Below are positions 23,336 through 33,379 of a DNA stretch of 64,000 nt, one piece after another (the stretch's first letter is position 1; the number at the start of each line of letters is the position of its first letter). Both the position numbers and the translations under genes were made by a program. The DNA lies in the NCBI GenBank assembly GCA_023663185.1, contig JAMPHY010000005.1, positions 62,001-126,000 of the forward strand, given 5' to 3'. The notes under the pieces are model-generated. The model saw nothing but the letters and a program-made list of their open reading frames with translations. It had not been told where the DNA came from and did not search any database. The DNA comes from Clostridiales bacterium (lineage in GTDB: Bacteria; Bacillota; Clostridia; Lachnospirales; Lachnospiraceae).

Positions 23336-24596
23336 GCGGAGCGATATGGTTCTGGCTGGAAGATATGAGTTGCAAAAGCAAATTGGTGAAGGTGGTTTCA
23401 GCATAGTGTATCTGGCGTGGGATAAGCATATATGCAGGCAGGTTGCTATTAAGGCGCAGAAGGAGCCGGAAGAGGCTAAGACAGAAGATGTGCTTAGAAA
23501 TGAAATGGAAATGCTAAGGGAGTTGAAGCATTCCATGCTTACAGAAGTGTATGATTTTTTCTATGAGGACAGATGGTATTTGGTTATGGAATATATAGAT
23601 GGGGTAAGTTTACATAATATCATAGAGCAGGAAGGAAAAATTTCCGTCCTAAAAGCATGCGAATGGGCTTTGGAGATTTTACGGCTTTTTTCTTATCTCC
23701 ACGGACATGGAACGCCCATAGTCTATCAGGATTTAAAGCCGGAGAATATCATGGTGTGCGGGGACGGAAGCCTGAAAGTAGTGGATTTTGGGGCAGCTTT
23801 TTCCCTGAAAGATTATTATGGCGGCAAATCTGGGGAAAAGAGGGCGGGTACTATCGGATATGCCGCACCCGAACAGATAGAAGGAGAGAGTTTTGAATAC
23901 GGGGTGGACGAAAGAAGCGATATTTATACTTTTGGGGCAGTTTTGTATCATATGCTGACGGGGGATATTCCGAATAGCAATAGGAAATATGGTTTATCGG
24001 TTAAATCTGCTCATGCTGGAGTAGCACAGGAATTAGAACGGAAGATAAGAAAGTATAATGCTGCGCGCATATGGCACAGGGGAAAGCACACTGAACTCAG
24101 GCGCGTCAATGCCGATATACCGCAGGAATTAGAACGGATTGTAAAAAAATGTACGGCTGTTGATAAGTCCATGCGGTATCAGACTGTGGAAGATATAATA
24201 ACAGATTTGGAGTATGTGAGATATAAAGAGGGACAGAACCGCAGGCAGCTTCTATATAGTATGGAAAAAAGAGTATGGTTGACGGATAATAAAGCAGTCG
24301 GCTTGTTGACAATAGGCATACTGCTTGTAAGTATGTTTATCGGCAGCTTCACGCTTCAGGCAAAAGGCAGGGGAGCGGAGCTGCCTGTGATAGTATATAA
24401 TAAGCAGGGGCAGAGGCTTGTCATACGCCATGACAGCACTTATAAGACAGAAGGAAATCTGGTATTTGAGCTGGAACGCAAACTTTTTACAGGGGAAGAT
24501 ATACATACGCTCAATATAAGCCTGACAAATAGTGAAACAGGTCAAATGCAGGAGAGGACGTTTTATATACAGGGGGCAGCGGTAGAAACTGATTAA
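23319..24596 (+). CDS. Membrane Ser/Thr protein kinase (PrkC-like, no PASTA)
   Basis: 425 residues from the ATG at 23319, which has GGAGG upstream; the longer frame lies inside the phosphatase gene. Hanks-type kinase: Gly loop GEGGFSIVY (23-31), Lys45, YQDLKPENIM (136-145, Tyr-Gln in place of His-Arg, common in Bacillota), DFG at 156-158, and GTIGYAAPEQIEGESFEYGV. One transmembrane helix (~326-346) leads to a ~79-residue extracellular beta-rich tail with no PASTA repeats. It probably senses an envelope cue and phosphorylates cytosolic targets. Confidence 0.92.
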   Translation: MQDLCERSDMVLAGRYELQKQIGEGGFSIVYLAWDKHICRQVAIKAQKEPEEAKTEDVLRNEMEMLRELKHSMLTEVYDFFYEDRWYLVMEYIDGVSLHNIIEQEGKISVLKACEWALEILRLFSYLHGHGTPIVYQDLKPENIMVCGDGSLKVVDFGAAFSLKDYYGGKSGEKRAGTIGYAAPEQIEGESFEYGVDERSDIYTFGAVLYHMLTGDIPNSNRKYGLSVKSAHAGVAQELERKIRKYNAARIWHRGKHTELRRVNADIPQELERIVKKCTAVDKSMRYQTVEDIITDLEYVRYKEGQNRRQLLYSMEKRVWLTDNKAVGLLTIGILLVSMFIGSFTLQAKGRGAELPVIVYNKQGQRLVIRHDSTYKTEGNLVFELERKLFTGEDIHTLNISLTNSETGQMQERTFYIQGAAVETD

Positions 24597-24752
24597 AGAA
24601 AATTTCATGAAAATTGAGTTTTCAAAAGATATTGTCCGAGGTATAATAAAAGAGATAAAGGCAGGCGTTCTGTCAGCATGATTAGGGTTGATTTTTCTAA
24701 TTGATATGGAAGAATTATTTTTGCAAATTGCAGAATGGAAGGAAGAAAATAA

Positions 24753-25823
24753 ATGATGGCAAGGATTATGCACCGTGAACATACCAAAACAGTAAAAATC
24801 GGAGACAAAATAATCGGCGGGGGCAATCCGATTTTAATCCAGTCTATGACCAATACAAAAACCGACGATGTAGAGGCGACGGTAGAGCAGATACTACGCT
24901 TAGAGCACGCAGGCTGCGAGATTATCCGCGTCACAGTGCCGACCATAAAGGCGGCGCAGGCGATAAAGGAGATTAAGAAGCGGATTCATATTCCGCTTGT
25001 CGCGGATATACATTTTGATTATAAAATGGCGATAGCAGCGATAGAAAACGGAGCTGACAAGATACGCATAAATCCCGGAAATATCGGCAGTACTGATAAA
25101 GTAAAGGCAGTAGTAGATGTTGCGAAGCATAAAAATATTCCGATAAGAGTAGGAGTAAACAGCGGCTCTTTGGAAAAGGAACTCATAGAGAAATATCATG
25201 GAGTGACGGCGGAGGGAATTGTCGAGAGCGCGCTCGACAAGGTACATATTATAGAAGATATGGGATATGACAATCTTGTCATAAGTATCAAATCATCGGA
25301 CGTCATGATGTGCATAAAGGCGCATGAGCTTCTTGCTGAAAAAACTTCCTATCCGCTGCATGTGGGTATAACTGAATCAGGCACCCTGCTTAGCGGCAAC
25401 ATTAAGTCGGGGATTGGTCTTGGCATCATATTGTATCAGGGAATTGGTGACACGATAAGGGTTTCACTGACGGGAGATCCCGTGGAAGAGATTAAGTCCG
25501 CCAAGCTTATCTTGCGCACGCTGGGCTTAAGAAAAGGCGGTATAGAAGTGGTGTCATGCCCTACATGTGGCAGAACCAGAATTGATTTGATAGGCTTAGC
25601 GAATCAGGTAGAAGCGATGGTGGCGGATATTCCGCTGGATATCAAGGTGGCGGTCATGGGCTGCGCCGTAAACGGTCCGGGCGAGGCGAAAGAGGCGGAC
25701 ATAGGGATAGCCGGCGGTGACGGCGAAGGTCTTTTGATAAAGCGCGGTGAGATTGTTAAGAAGGTTCCGGAAGCGGAGCTATTAAACACACTTAAGGAAG
25801 AATTGCTTAACTGGGAGAAATAA
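24753..25823 (+). CDS. ispG: 4-hydroxy-3-methylbut-2-enyl diphosphate synthase
   Basis: 356 residues, start after GGAAGGAAG. MEP pathway step converting MEcPP to HMBPP with a 4Fe-4S cluster. Family blocks: [54 protein letters not shown] and the cluster ligands [11 protein letters not shown] and [11 protein letters not shown]. Directly followed (26 bp) by polC, an order seen in many Clostridia. Confidence 0.97.
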   Translation: MMARIMHREHTKTVKIGDKIIGGGNPILIQSMTNTKTDDVEATVEQILRLEHAGCEIIRVTVPTIKAAQAIKEIKKRIHIPLVADIHFDYKMAIAAIENGADKIRINPGNIGSTDKVKAVVDVAKHKNIPIRVGVNSGSLEKELIEKYHGVTAEGIVESALDKVHIIEDMGYDNLVISIKSSDVMMCIKAHELLAEKTSYPLHVGITESGTLLSGNIKSGIGLGIILYQGIGDTIRVSLTGDPVEEIKSAKLILRTLGLRKGGIEVVSCPTCGRTRIDLIGLANQVEAMVADIPLDIKVAVMGCAVNGPGEAKEADIGIAGGDGEGLLIKRGEIVKKVPEAELLNTLKEELLNWEK

Positions 25824-25849
25824 TTACAGGAAAGAGTACGGTTGATAGT

Positions 25850-28800
25850 ATGTCGAAAAAGTTTTTTGAAGTTTTTCCAACATTAAAACTGGATACGGGA
25901 ATAGAAGATTTGTTTGAACAGGTCATGGTGGAGAAGGTTTCCGCGACCAAGAGAAAAGATTTTTTAAGGATATATATTTCTTCCGACAGGCTGATTCAGA
26001 AGGAAGATATATTCAGGGTTGAGCGTGAGATGAAGAAGCAGTTTTTCCCTAATGCTTTTATGACTATCCGCATATATGAGCGGTACAATCTGTCCACGCA
26101 GTATAATCCGGAGAAACTTATGAATATTTACCGCGACAGTATTTTGCTGGAGCTTAAGGAATATTCGCCGATAGAGTATAACCTTTTTAAGAACGCCGAT
26201 ATTACATATCCTGACGATAATAAGCTTTTATTAACGATAGAAGACTCCGTTATAGCGAAAGAAAAATCCGAAGAACTGTTGCGCATTCTGGAAAAAATCT
26301 ATACTGAGCGCTGCGGCATGCCGGTTGATATTCTGGCGGTATATAAGGAGAAAAAGAAAAGCAGGAACGAAGAGAACGAGCAGAAATTTGCTATGCAGGT
26401 GGCTGAGATTTCCGCAAGGAACAGGGCGGGAAATGGCGGATTGACCGATATAGTCAATAGCGCAGACGCTTTAAATGATGCAGGAAATACTGCCGAAAAT
26501 GCAGATATTGCCGCTAAGCCTGCGGGTGATAGTTTTGCCAATAAATCTGAAAGTGATGTTGCTGCCACCAAATCCGCAGGCACCGATATTTCCGCTAAAT
26601 CTGCGGGCAGTGTAAATAAATATGCAGACAGTTCAATTAAACCATTTAAAAAAGGCAGGAATGACGGTAACAGCTTTAAGAAGCCGTTTAAGCGCTCAGA
26701 CAATCCCGACGTTATCTATGGCAGGGATTTTGAAGAAGACGCGATGCGTATGGACGAGGTCATAGGCGAGATTGGCGATGTAGTTGTACGCGGCAAGGTC
26801 ATTAATTTTGACAAGCGTGAAATCAAAAACGAGCGGACGATTTTGATTTATGATATCACGGATTTTACCGATACCATGACGGTTAAGCTATTTGCAGCTA
26901 ATGAACAAGTCGCTGAAATTACGGATAGAATGAAGCCCGGAGCGTTTGTGAAGCTAAAGGGCATGGCGACGATAGACAAGTTCGACCATGAGCTGACAAT
27001 AGGTTCGATTTATGGGATAAAAGCGATTCCCGACTTTACGACTTCGCGTTCTGATAACGCCATAAATAAGCGCGTGGAGCTGCACTGTCATACTAAAATG
27101 AGCGATATGGACGGAGTATCGGAAGCAAAGGATATTGTTAAGCGGGCTTATAAATGGGGGCATAAGGCGATTGCGATTACGGACCACGGCGTACTGCAGG
27201 CTTATCCCGACGCCAATCATGTCTGGGAAGATTTGTGGAAAGCAGAAAAAGGAAAAAGGAAGGAAGCAGGAGAGGAAGAGCTGGATAAACAGGACTTTTT
27301 TAAGGTCATATATGGCGTGGAAGCCTATCTTGTAGACGACTTAAAAGAAATCGTTACCAATGATAAAGGACAGGACTTAAGGGGGACGTTTGTTGTTTTT
27401 GATATAGAGACGACAGGTTTTTCCCCGATTAATAACAGGATAATAGAAATCGGCGCCGTTAAGGTTATAAACGGAGAGATTACCGAGAGGTTTTCTTCCT
27501 TTGTGAATCCCGATGTGCCGATTCCGTTTGAAATAGAGAAGTTGACGGGAATAAATGACGATATGGTGATTAGCGCGCCGCAGATTGACGTGGTGCTGCC
27601 GCAGTTTATGGAGTTCTGCGATAGCGCGGTAATGGTGGCACACAATGCTAATTTCGATATGAGTTTTATCATGGAGAATTGCGATAGACTTGGAATGACG
27701 CATGATTTTACCTATGTGGATACGGTCGGTATTGCAAGAGTCCTTTTGCCAAATCAGGCGAAGCATACCTTAGACGCGGTGGCTAAGACGCTTGGCGTCT
27801 CGCTTGAGAATCATCATCGTGCTGTAGACGACGCCGAAGCTACGGCAGAGATTTTTGTTAAATTTATAAAAATGCTTGAAGATAGGGGCGACGATACGCT
27901 TAAGAAGGTCAACGACATGGGCGGCTCCAATCCCGATATCGTGAAGAAGCTGCCTACTTACCATGCGATAATTCTTGCCAAAAACAATGTCGGCAGAATG
28001 AATCTGTATAGACTGGTATCGGAGTCACATCTGAATTATTTTGCCAGAAGACCGAGAATCCCTAAGAGTCTTTTACAGAAGTACAGGGAAGGGCTGATTT
28101 TGGGAAGCGCATGCGAGGCGGGAGAGGTATATCGCGCGCTGGTAGAAGGAAAATCGAATGCTGAGATTGCCAGACTGGTGCGCTTTTATGATTATCTGGA
28201 AATTCAGCCGCTTGGTAATAATAAGTTCATGATTAACTCGGAAAAAATTACTAACGTAAACTCTATGGAAGATATTATGGAGTTAAACCGCAGGGTAGTG
28301 AAGCTGGGAGAAGAATTTCATAAGCCGGTGGCGGCTACCTGCGACGTGCATTTTCTTGATCCCGAAGATGAAATATACCGCCGCATTATTATGTCGTGGC
28401 AGCGTTTTGCGGATGCTGACGAACAGGCGCCGCTCTATTTTAGGACTACGGAGGAAATGCTTGAGGAATTTGCTTATCTTGGCAGCGATAAAGCGCAGGA
28501 GGTTGTAATTACCAACACGAATCTGATTGCGGATATGATAGAATCCATGTCGCCCGTGCGTCCGGATAAATGTCCGCCCATTATTGCCGACAGCGATAAA
28601 ATCCTTACCGATATCTGTTATAAAAAAGCACATGAGCTGTATGGAGATGAACTTCCTGAGATTGTCAAGGCACGGCTTGAAAGGGAGCTTAATTCCATTA
28701 TATCGAACGGCTTTGCAGTCATGTATATTATTGCTCAGAAGCTGGTGTGGAAGTCGGTAGAGGACGGATATCTGGTGGGTTCAAGAGGTTCAGTAGGCTC

Positions 28801-30472
28801 CTCGTTTGTCGCTAATATGGCGGGAATTACAGAGGTTAATTCATTAAGCCCGCATTATCTGTGTCCTAAGTGTCATTATTATGACTTTGACTCGGAAGAG
28901 GTAAAAGCATACAGCGGCGGAGCCGGCTGTGATATGCCGGATAAGGCATGCCCTGTGTGCGGAACTATGCTTAATAAAGAAGGATTTGATATTCCTTTTG
29001 AGACATTTTTAGGCTTTAAAGGTGATAAGGAGCCGGATATCGACTTAAACTTTTCCGGTGAATATCAGAGTAAGGCGCATAAATATACAGAGGTAATTTT
29101 CGGGGCGGGACAGACCTTCCGCGCGGGCACGATAGCTACGCTGGCGGATAAGACTGCGTTCGGCTATGTGAAGAAATATTATGAAGAGCATGAGCAGAAA
29201 AAAAGAATATGTGAAATTAACCGTATCGTTTCGGGTTGTACGGGCGTTAGACGAAGCACCGGCCAGCACCCCGGCGGAATAGTCGTACTGCCTGTGGGCG
29301 AGGATATCAATTCTTTTACCCCTGTGCAGCATCCGGCAAACGATATGACTACCGATATTGTGACGACACATTTTGATTATCACTCAATCGACCACAATCT
29401 TTTGAAGTTGGATATTCTCGGACATGATGATCCGACCATGATTCGTATGCTGCAAGATTTGACGGGCATAGATCCGACTAAGATTCCGCTCGACGATAAG
29501 GGCGTAATGTCGTTATTTGCATCTACGGAGGCGCTCGGCATTACTCCGGAGCAGATAGGCGGCTGCAAGCTGGGCTGTCTGGGGGTTCCTGAGTTCGGTA
29601 CGGAGTTTGCTATGCAGATGGTTATCGACGCCAAGCCTAAATGCTTTACCGATTTAGTGCGTATCGCGGGGTTGGCGCATGGAACAGACGTATGGTTGGG
29701 AAATGCGCAGACCTTGATTGAAGAGGGCAAAGCGACGATATCAACGGCAATCTGCTGCAGGGACGATATAATGATTTACCTTATCCAGATGGGCGTGGAT
29801 CCGGCGCTGTCATTCACCATTATGGAAAGCGTGCGTAAGGGAAAAGGGCTTAAACCGGAATGGGAAGAGGCGATGTTAGAAAAAAATGTGCCGGACTGGT
29901 ATATCTGGTCGTGCAAGAAAATCAAGTATATGTTCCCGAAGGCGCATGCGGCGGCGTATGTTATGATGGCGTGGCGTATCGCCTATTGCAAGATAAATTA
30001 TCCGCTGGCGTATTATACGTCGTTTTTCAGTATCCGTGCTTCAGGCTTTTCATATGAGATGATGTGTCAGGGGAAGGCTCATCTTGACTCGGTAATGGCT
30101 GATTATAAGCGCAGAAGCGACGAACTCACGCAGAAAGAGCAGGATTCGTATAAGGATATGAAAATAGTGCGGGAGATGTATGCAAGGGGCTTTGAGTTTG
30201 TGCCTATTGATATTTTTACCGCAAAGTCAAGGCTTTTCCAGATAGTTGACGATAAAAGGATTATGCCGTCGCTAAAAAGTATCGACGGTCTGGGTGAAAA
30301 AGCGGCGGACGCGATAGTGGAGGCGGCAAAGGACGGACCGTTCCTGTCAAAAGATGATTTTAGACAGAGAACGAAGGTTTCCGTAACTATTATAGAGCAG
30401 ATGGCTTCGATGGGGCTTTTGGGAGATTTGCCGGAGTCCAATCAGCTTAGTTTGTTTGATTTTGCGATGTAG
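25850..30472 (+). CDS. polC: DNA polymerase III alpha subunit, Gram-positive type
   Basis: 1540 residues. Main replicative polymerase of Bacillota. Order: N-terminal domain; low-complexity Ala/Asp/Ser/Asn linker (residues ~180-285); OB fold (~300-400); PHP domain beginning ELHCHTKMSDMDGVSEA (~410); an inserted DEDD proofreading exonuclease FVVFDIETTGFSP (~515) with HNANFDMSF; four-Cys zinc site CPKC and CPVC (~1004-1040); catalytic Asp pair in PDIDLNFSGEYQ (~1062); and the C-terminal thumb/HhH region (IDGLGEKAADAIVEA) ending NQLSLFDFAM, a clamp-binding-like QLSLF motif. Longer than the usual ~1440 because of the linker. Confidence 0.98.
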   Translation: MSKKFFEVFPTLKLDTGIEDLFEQVMVEKVSATKRKDFLRIYISSDRLIQKEDIFRVEREMKKQFFPNAFMTIRIYERYNLSTQYNPEKLMNIYRDSILLELKEYSPIEYNLFKNADITYPDDNKLLLTIEDSVIAKEKSEELLRILEKIYTERCGMPVDILAVYKEKKKSRNEENEQKFAMQVAEISARNRAGNGGLTDIVNSADALNDAGNTAENADIAAKPAGDSFANKSESDVAATKSAGTDISAKSAGSVNKYADSSIKPFKKGRNDGNSFKKPFKRSDNPDVIYGRDFEEDAMRMDEVIGEIGDVVVRGKVINFDKREIKNERTILIYDITDFTDTMTVKLFAANEQVAEITDRMKPGAFVKLKGMATIDKFDHELTIGSIYGIKAIPDFTTSRSDNAINKRVELHCHTKMSDMDGVSEAKDIVKRAYKWGHKAIAITDHGVLQAYPDANHVWEDLWKAEKGKRKEAGEEELDKQDFFKVIYGVEAYLVDDLKEIVTNDKGQDLRGTFVVFDIETTGFSPINNRIIEIGAVKVINGEITERFSSFVNPDVPIPFEIEKLTGINDDMVISAPQIDVVLPQFMEFCDSAVMVAHNANFDMSFIMENCDRLGMTHDFTYVDTVGIARVLLPNQAKHTLDAVAKTLGVSLENHHRAVDDAEATAEIFVKFIKMLEDRGDDTLKKVNDMGGSNPDIVKKLPTYHAIILAKNNVGRMNLYRLVSESHLNYFARRPRIPKSLLQKYREGLILGSACEAGEVYRALVEGKSNAEIARLVRFYDYLEIQPLGNNKFMINSEKITNVNSMEDIMELNRRVVKLGEEFHKPVAATCDVHFLDPEDEIYRRIIMSWQRFADADEQAPLYFRTTEEMLEEFAYLGSDKAQEVVITNTNLIADMIESMSPVRPDKCPPIIADSDKILTDICYKKAHELYGDELPEIVKARLERELNSIISNGFAVMYIIAQKLVWKSVEDGYLVGSRGSVGSSFVANMAGITEVNSLSPHYLCPKCHYYDFDSEEVKAYSGGAGCDMPDKACPVCGTMLNKEGFDIPFETFLGFKGDKEPDIDLNFSGEYQSKAHKYTEVIFGAGQTFRAGTIATLADKTAFGYVKKYYEEHEQKKRICEINRIVSGCTGVRRSTGQHPGGIVVLPVGEDINSFTPVQHPANDMTTDIVTTHFDYHSIDHNLLKLDILGHDDPTMIRMLQDLTGIDPTKIPLDDKGVMSLFASTEALGITPEQIGGCKLGCLGVPEFGTEFAMQMVIDAKPKCFTDLVRIAGLAHGTDVWLGNAQTLIEEGKATISTAICCRDDIMIYLIQMGVDPALSFTIMESVRKGKGLKPEWEEAMLEKNVPDWYIWSCKKIKYMFPKAHAAAYVMMAWRIAYCKINYPLAYYTSFFSIRASGFSYEMMCQGKAHLDSVMADYKRRSDELTQKEQDSYKDMKIVREMYARGFEFVPIDIFTAKSRLFQIVDDKRIMPSLKSIDGLGEKAADAIVEAAKDGPFLSKDDFRQRTKVSVTIIEQMASMGLLGDLPESNQLSLFDFAM

Positions 30473-30497
30473 ATAAATATAGAGAGGAAATATTTTA

Positions 30498-32468
30498 ATG
30501 AAAAAGTACAGTTTTAGTCTGACGAAAAGAGAAATCATAGAATTTAGCATAAAGTCTATGTTAGAGCAGATACGGCTGCAGATTATTACATGGCTTTTAA
30601 TATTGTTGATAGCTGTTTTGGAAATATCCGTAATGCATTGGATAGGAGTGTTTTTTTTATTTTTTATATTTGCTGTGCTTGGCTTAGTAGTGTTGCGTAC
30701 ATATAAAATAGCGAAAGCGCGTTTTTTTGAAAAGACACGGACGGTGTGGGCGGAAAACGGAGTGTTGATAACTGTGTCCGGTACAGCTCGTGAAGAAATG
30801 CCATATGGAGGCGTTCATGTAGTAAGACGGACAAAGAACCTGCTTATGCTTGGACATTATCAGTCGAAGAAAGTGCTGGCGTGGTATGCAATGCCGTTAC
30901 GGATATTTTCCGGCAGACAGGAAGTAGACGAGTTTGTTAGGAGTATATATAACCAGCAGGCGACGTACAATCAGCAGGAAACTTACAATGCGCAGAGAGC
31001 CGATAGCCAGCAGGCAGGATACAATCAACAGATGGCAGATAGTCAACAAGTGTCAGGCGGCATGGGCGGATATGGTGCGGAGGACGCTACACCGGAAACA
31101 CAAGGAAAAGAACTGCTCCACGTTAATTTTTGGCTTGAAGAGAGCAGATGGCAGCAAGTCTGTTTTGATACGACGGAGATTGTCCAATCCGGAATCATGG
31201 GAAAAAATAATAAAGTTATGGTGTTATGGATTATATTTGCCATAAACTGTGTTCTTTTCCTGTATGAGTGTCTTGCAGGCGGAAGCTTTATCATTATGTC
31301 ATGCTTATTTTTGCTGTTAATCTTCGTAACGACAATTTTAAACAATGTAAGTGTTAATCCGAAGAAAAGGATAAAGAAACAGTTGAAAAAAGGCATGCTG
31401 CAGGATAGCATTTACGGAAACTGGGATATATCCGTAATGGAGACAGGCATAGAATGTAACAATCCGAAAGAAGGCAGGATATATATGTCGTGGGATAAAT
31501 TCTCATGGCTTATAGAGAGTGAAACAGCTTTTTATCTTTTCTGGGAAGATAAAAGGCATTTTCAGATGTTCCTGAAAGAGGCGCTCGGAAGTTATGAACG
31601 AGGAGAAGAACTTAAGCGGATATGTGCGGAAAAGAATGTAACATATGCAGTAGGGAAAAAGGTTAAATATATACCTTACTGGGCATATATTTTGTTTAAT
31701 ATTGTTATAATCATTATGTTTTTTTACGGCTGTATCAAAGTGGGGATAAAAGACGGCAGCAGTATAAATAGTGAGAGTATGGGAGCAGATGAAGAGGTAA
31801 CATATGGCTACGATGATATAACATACGGGCAATATGAGGAGATTGATGTGACTGATTATCCGGATTATGTTCCGCTTGAAGAACAGGTGAAAATTCTTAG
31901 GTCACATAATTTTACGATATCCGACGAGATTGTGGAAGCAGCGCAGGATAGCATGGACGAGTATGAGCACATGCGTATCTATATAGAAGGATATCCGTAT
32001 ACATGGCTTTTGACGCAGATAGGAGCGCCTGCTCGTAATGATGAATGGGAAATCACCGGATATTCCGATGAAGTGTTCTGGTTTGATTTTGAAGGCTGGG
32101 ATATCAGTACGGATTATATTACAGTACTGGAAGGAATGTTATCACTTGCGCAAGGCAGCGCAATAAACAGTGTGAGCAATATCCGCGAGGATACGTCAGC
32201 TGTGGATTGGGATAAGGGTACAGGCAGCATTGACGTTGTGCTGGAATGGAACGGCGAAGAATATCAATGGACTATGGATATGGATTATGACTGGATTGAT
32301 GAAAAAGTCTTAGGGATATTGAACGAACTGCTTGATAAGACAGATGATGAGGAGCGTTTCTATGTAACCGGCGACAACGGGCAGGGGGCAATCATTTTCT
32401 ACCGCGACAGTGAGTGGGCGAAAGATTTTGAAAAGGATACGGGGCTGGAGTTGTCTGTGTGTAAATGA
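30498..32468 (+). CDS. Large YcxB-like membrane protein
   Basis: 656 residues. The first ~150 residues hold two transmembrane helices and a YcxB-like soluble block (VWAENGVLITVSGTAREEMP; Y-G-G-V-H-V; MPLRIFSG). A Gln/Tyr/Asn-rich linker (residues ~150-185, repeats of YNQQ and DSQQ) leads to a second similar unit with two helices and a matching beta block (MSWDKFSWLIESETAFYLFW). A further helix near 395-415 precedes a ~240-residue acidic extracytoplasmic region. The internal duplication of the YcxB module is clear by eye. Function unknown; probably an envelope protein. Confidence 0.7.
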   Translation: MKKYSFSLTKREIIEFSIKSMLEQIRLQIITWLLILLIAVLEISVMHWIGVFFLFFIFAVLGLVVLRTYKIAKARFFEKTRTVWAENGVLITVSGTAREEMPYGGVHVVRRTKNLLMLGHYQSKKVLAWYAMPLRIFSGRQEVDEFVRSIYNQQATYNQQETYNAQRADSQQAGYNQQMADSQQVSGGMGGYGAEDATPETQGKELLHVNFWLEESRWQQVCFDTTEIVQSGIMGKNNKVMVLWIIFAINCVLFLYECLAGGSFIIMSCLFLLLIFVTTILNNVSVNPKKRIKKQLKKGMLQDSIYGNWDISVMETGIECNNPKEGRIYMSWDKFSWLIESETAFYLFWEDKRHFQMFLKEALGSYERGEELKRICAEKNVTYAVGKKVKYIPYWAYILFNIVIIIMFFYGCIKVGIKDGSSINSESMGADEEVTYGYDDITYGQYEEIDVTDYPDYVPLEEQVKILRSHNFTISDEIVEAAQDSMDEYEHMRIYIEGYPYTWLLTQIGAPARNDEWEITGYSDEVFWFDFEGWDISTDYITVLEGMLSLAQGSAINSVSNIREDTSAVDWDKGTGSIDVVLEWNGEEYQWTMDMDYDWIDEKVLGILNELLDKTDDEERFYVTGDNGQGAIIFYRDSEWAKDFEKDTGLELSVCK

Positions 32469-32570
32469 ATGTGAAAAATTATGTTGTCATATCGGTGTAT
32501 CTTGATGGACTTTGAGGAATGGATATGGTATATTTACTACAAAATACATACTACAAGGAGGTTACAAATT

Positions 32571-33152
32571 ATGTCACACAATGTAAATGCCGCAGCTATT
32601 TCGGCTGATGAGGCGATGAGCAAGTTAAAAGAAGGGAATGCGAAGTATCTGAGCGCATCAACATGTACGGGCGATATTTCCCCCGCAATTCGTAAAGATA
32701 CCTGCGAGAATGGTCAGTATCCATATGCGGTCGTAGTTACATGCTCTGATTCCCGCGTAATACCGGAGAGCATATTTATGACGGGTATCGGAGAACTGTT
32801 TGTTATCCGCGTAGCCGGAAACGTAATCAACGATTTTCAGCTTGGAAGCGTCGAGTATGCAACAGGACATCTTGGCAGCAAGCTGGTAGTGGTTCTCGGA
32901 CACACTAACTGCGGAGCTGTGGGAGCGGCAATGGAAGGACATGCAGACGGTTTTATCAAGGCAATCACCGATGAGATTAAATCGGCAATAGGCACTGAAA
33001 GCGATGGATATAAGGCGTGCTGCTTAAATGTAAACCACGGCGTAGAGAAGCTTCGCAAGAATCTGAATATTTCTAAGGACGGCGATGAAAACGGCGTTAA
33101 GGTCGTAGGCGCGGTATATCACATAAATGACGGACATGTAGAGTTTATCTGA
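32571..33152 (+). CDS. Beta-carbonic anhydrase
   Basis: 193 residues. The ATG at 32571 follows AAGGAGG at 8 bases; the in-frame ATG at 32481 lacks one. Zinc ligands are visible as C58 and D60/R62 in TCSDSRV and H111/C114 in GHTNCGAVGAA, the beta-class signature. It interconverts CO2 and bicarbonate, supplying bicarbonate to carboxylases. No signal peptide. Monocistronic, with a terminator directly after it. Confidence 0.95.
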   Translation: MSHNVNAAAISADEAMSKLKEGNAKYLSASTCTGDISPAIRKDTCENGQYPYAVVVTCSDSRVIPESIFMTGIGELFVIRVAGNVINDFQLGSVEYATGHLGSKLVVVLGHTNCGAVGAAMEGHADGFIKAITDEIKSAIGTESDGYKACCLNVNHGVEKLRKNLNISKDGDENGVKVVGAVYHINDGHVEFI

Positions 33153-33192
33153 TTAATGATAAAATTAAATAATCCGTAATGACTTTAATTTT

Positions 33193-33230
33193 AAAAAGGT
33201 TCTATTGTAGAAATACAGTAGGACTTTTTT
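33193..33230 (+). terminator. Terminator of carbonic anhydrase gene
   Basis: AAAAAGG-TTCTATTGTA and TACAGTAGG-ACTTTTTT form a long stem with a GAAA tetraloop, followed by a T-run. Confidence 0.85.
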
Positions 33231-33248
33231 ATTCATTCTTAAAAATTA

Positions 33249-33277
33249 TTGACGCTGAATAAGGCACTACTTATAAT
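33249..33277 (+). promoter_or_regulatory. Sigma-A promoter of TPR/DUF4037 operon
   Basis: TTGACG (33249-33254) and TATAAT (33272-33277) are separated by 17 bases, close to consensus. Predicted start near 33284 leaves a ~95-base AT-rich leader. Confidence 0.85.
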
Positions 33278-33379
33278 ATAAATCAAAGATGCACAAAATA
33301 CGAATACTACAATCGTATTTAGCATTGTAAAGCATATAGTTAATAATAACAAATAACATACTGGCAAAGAGTGATATAT

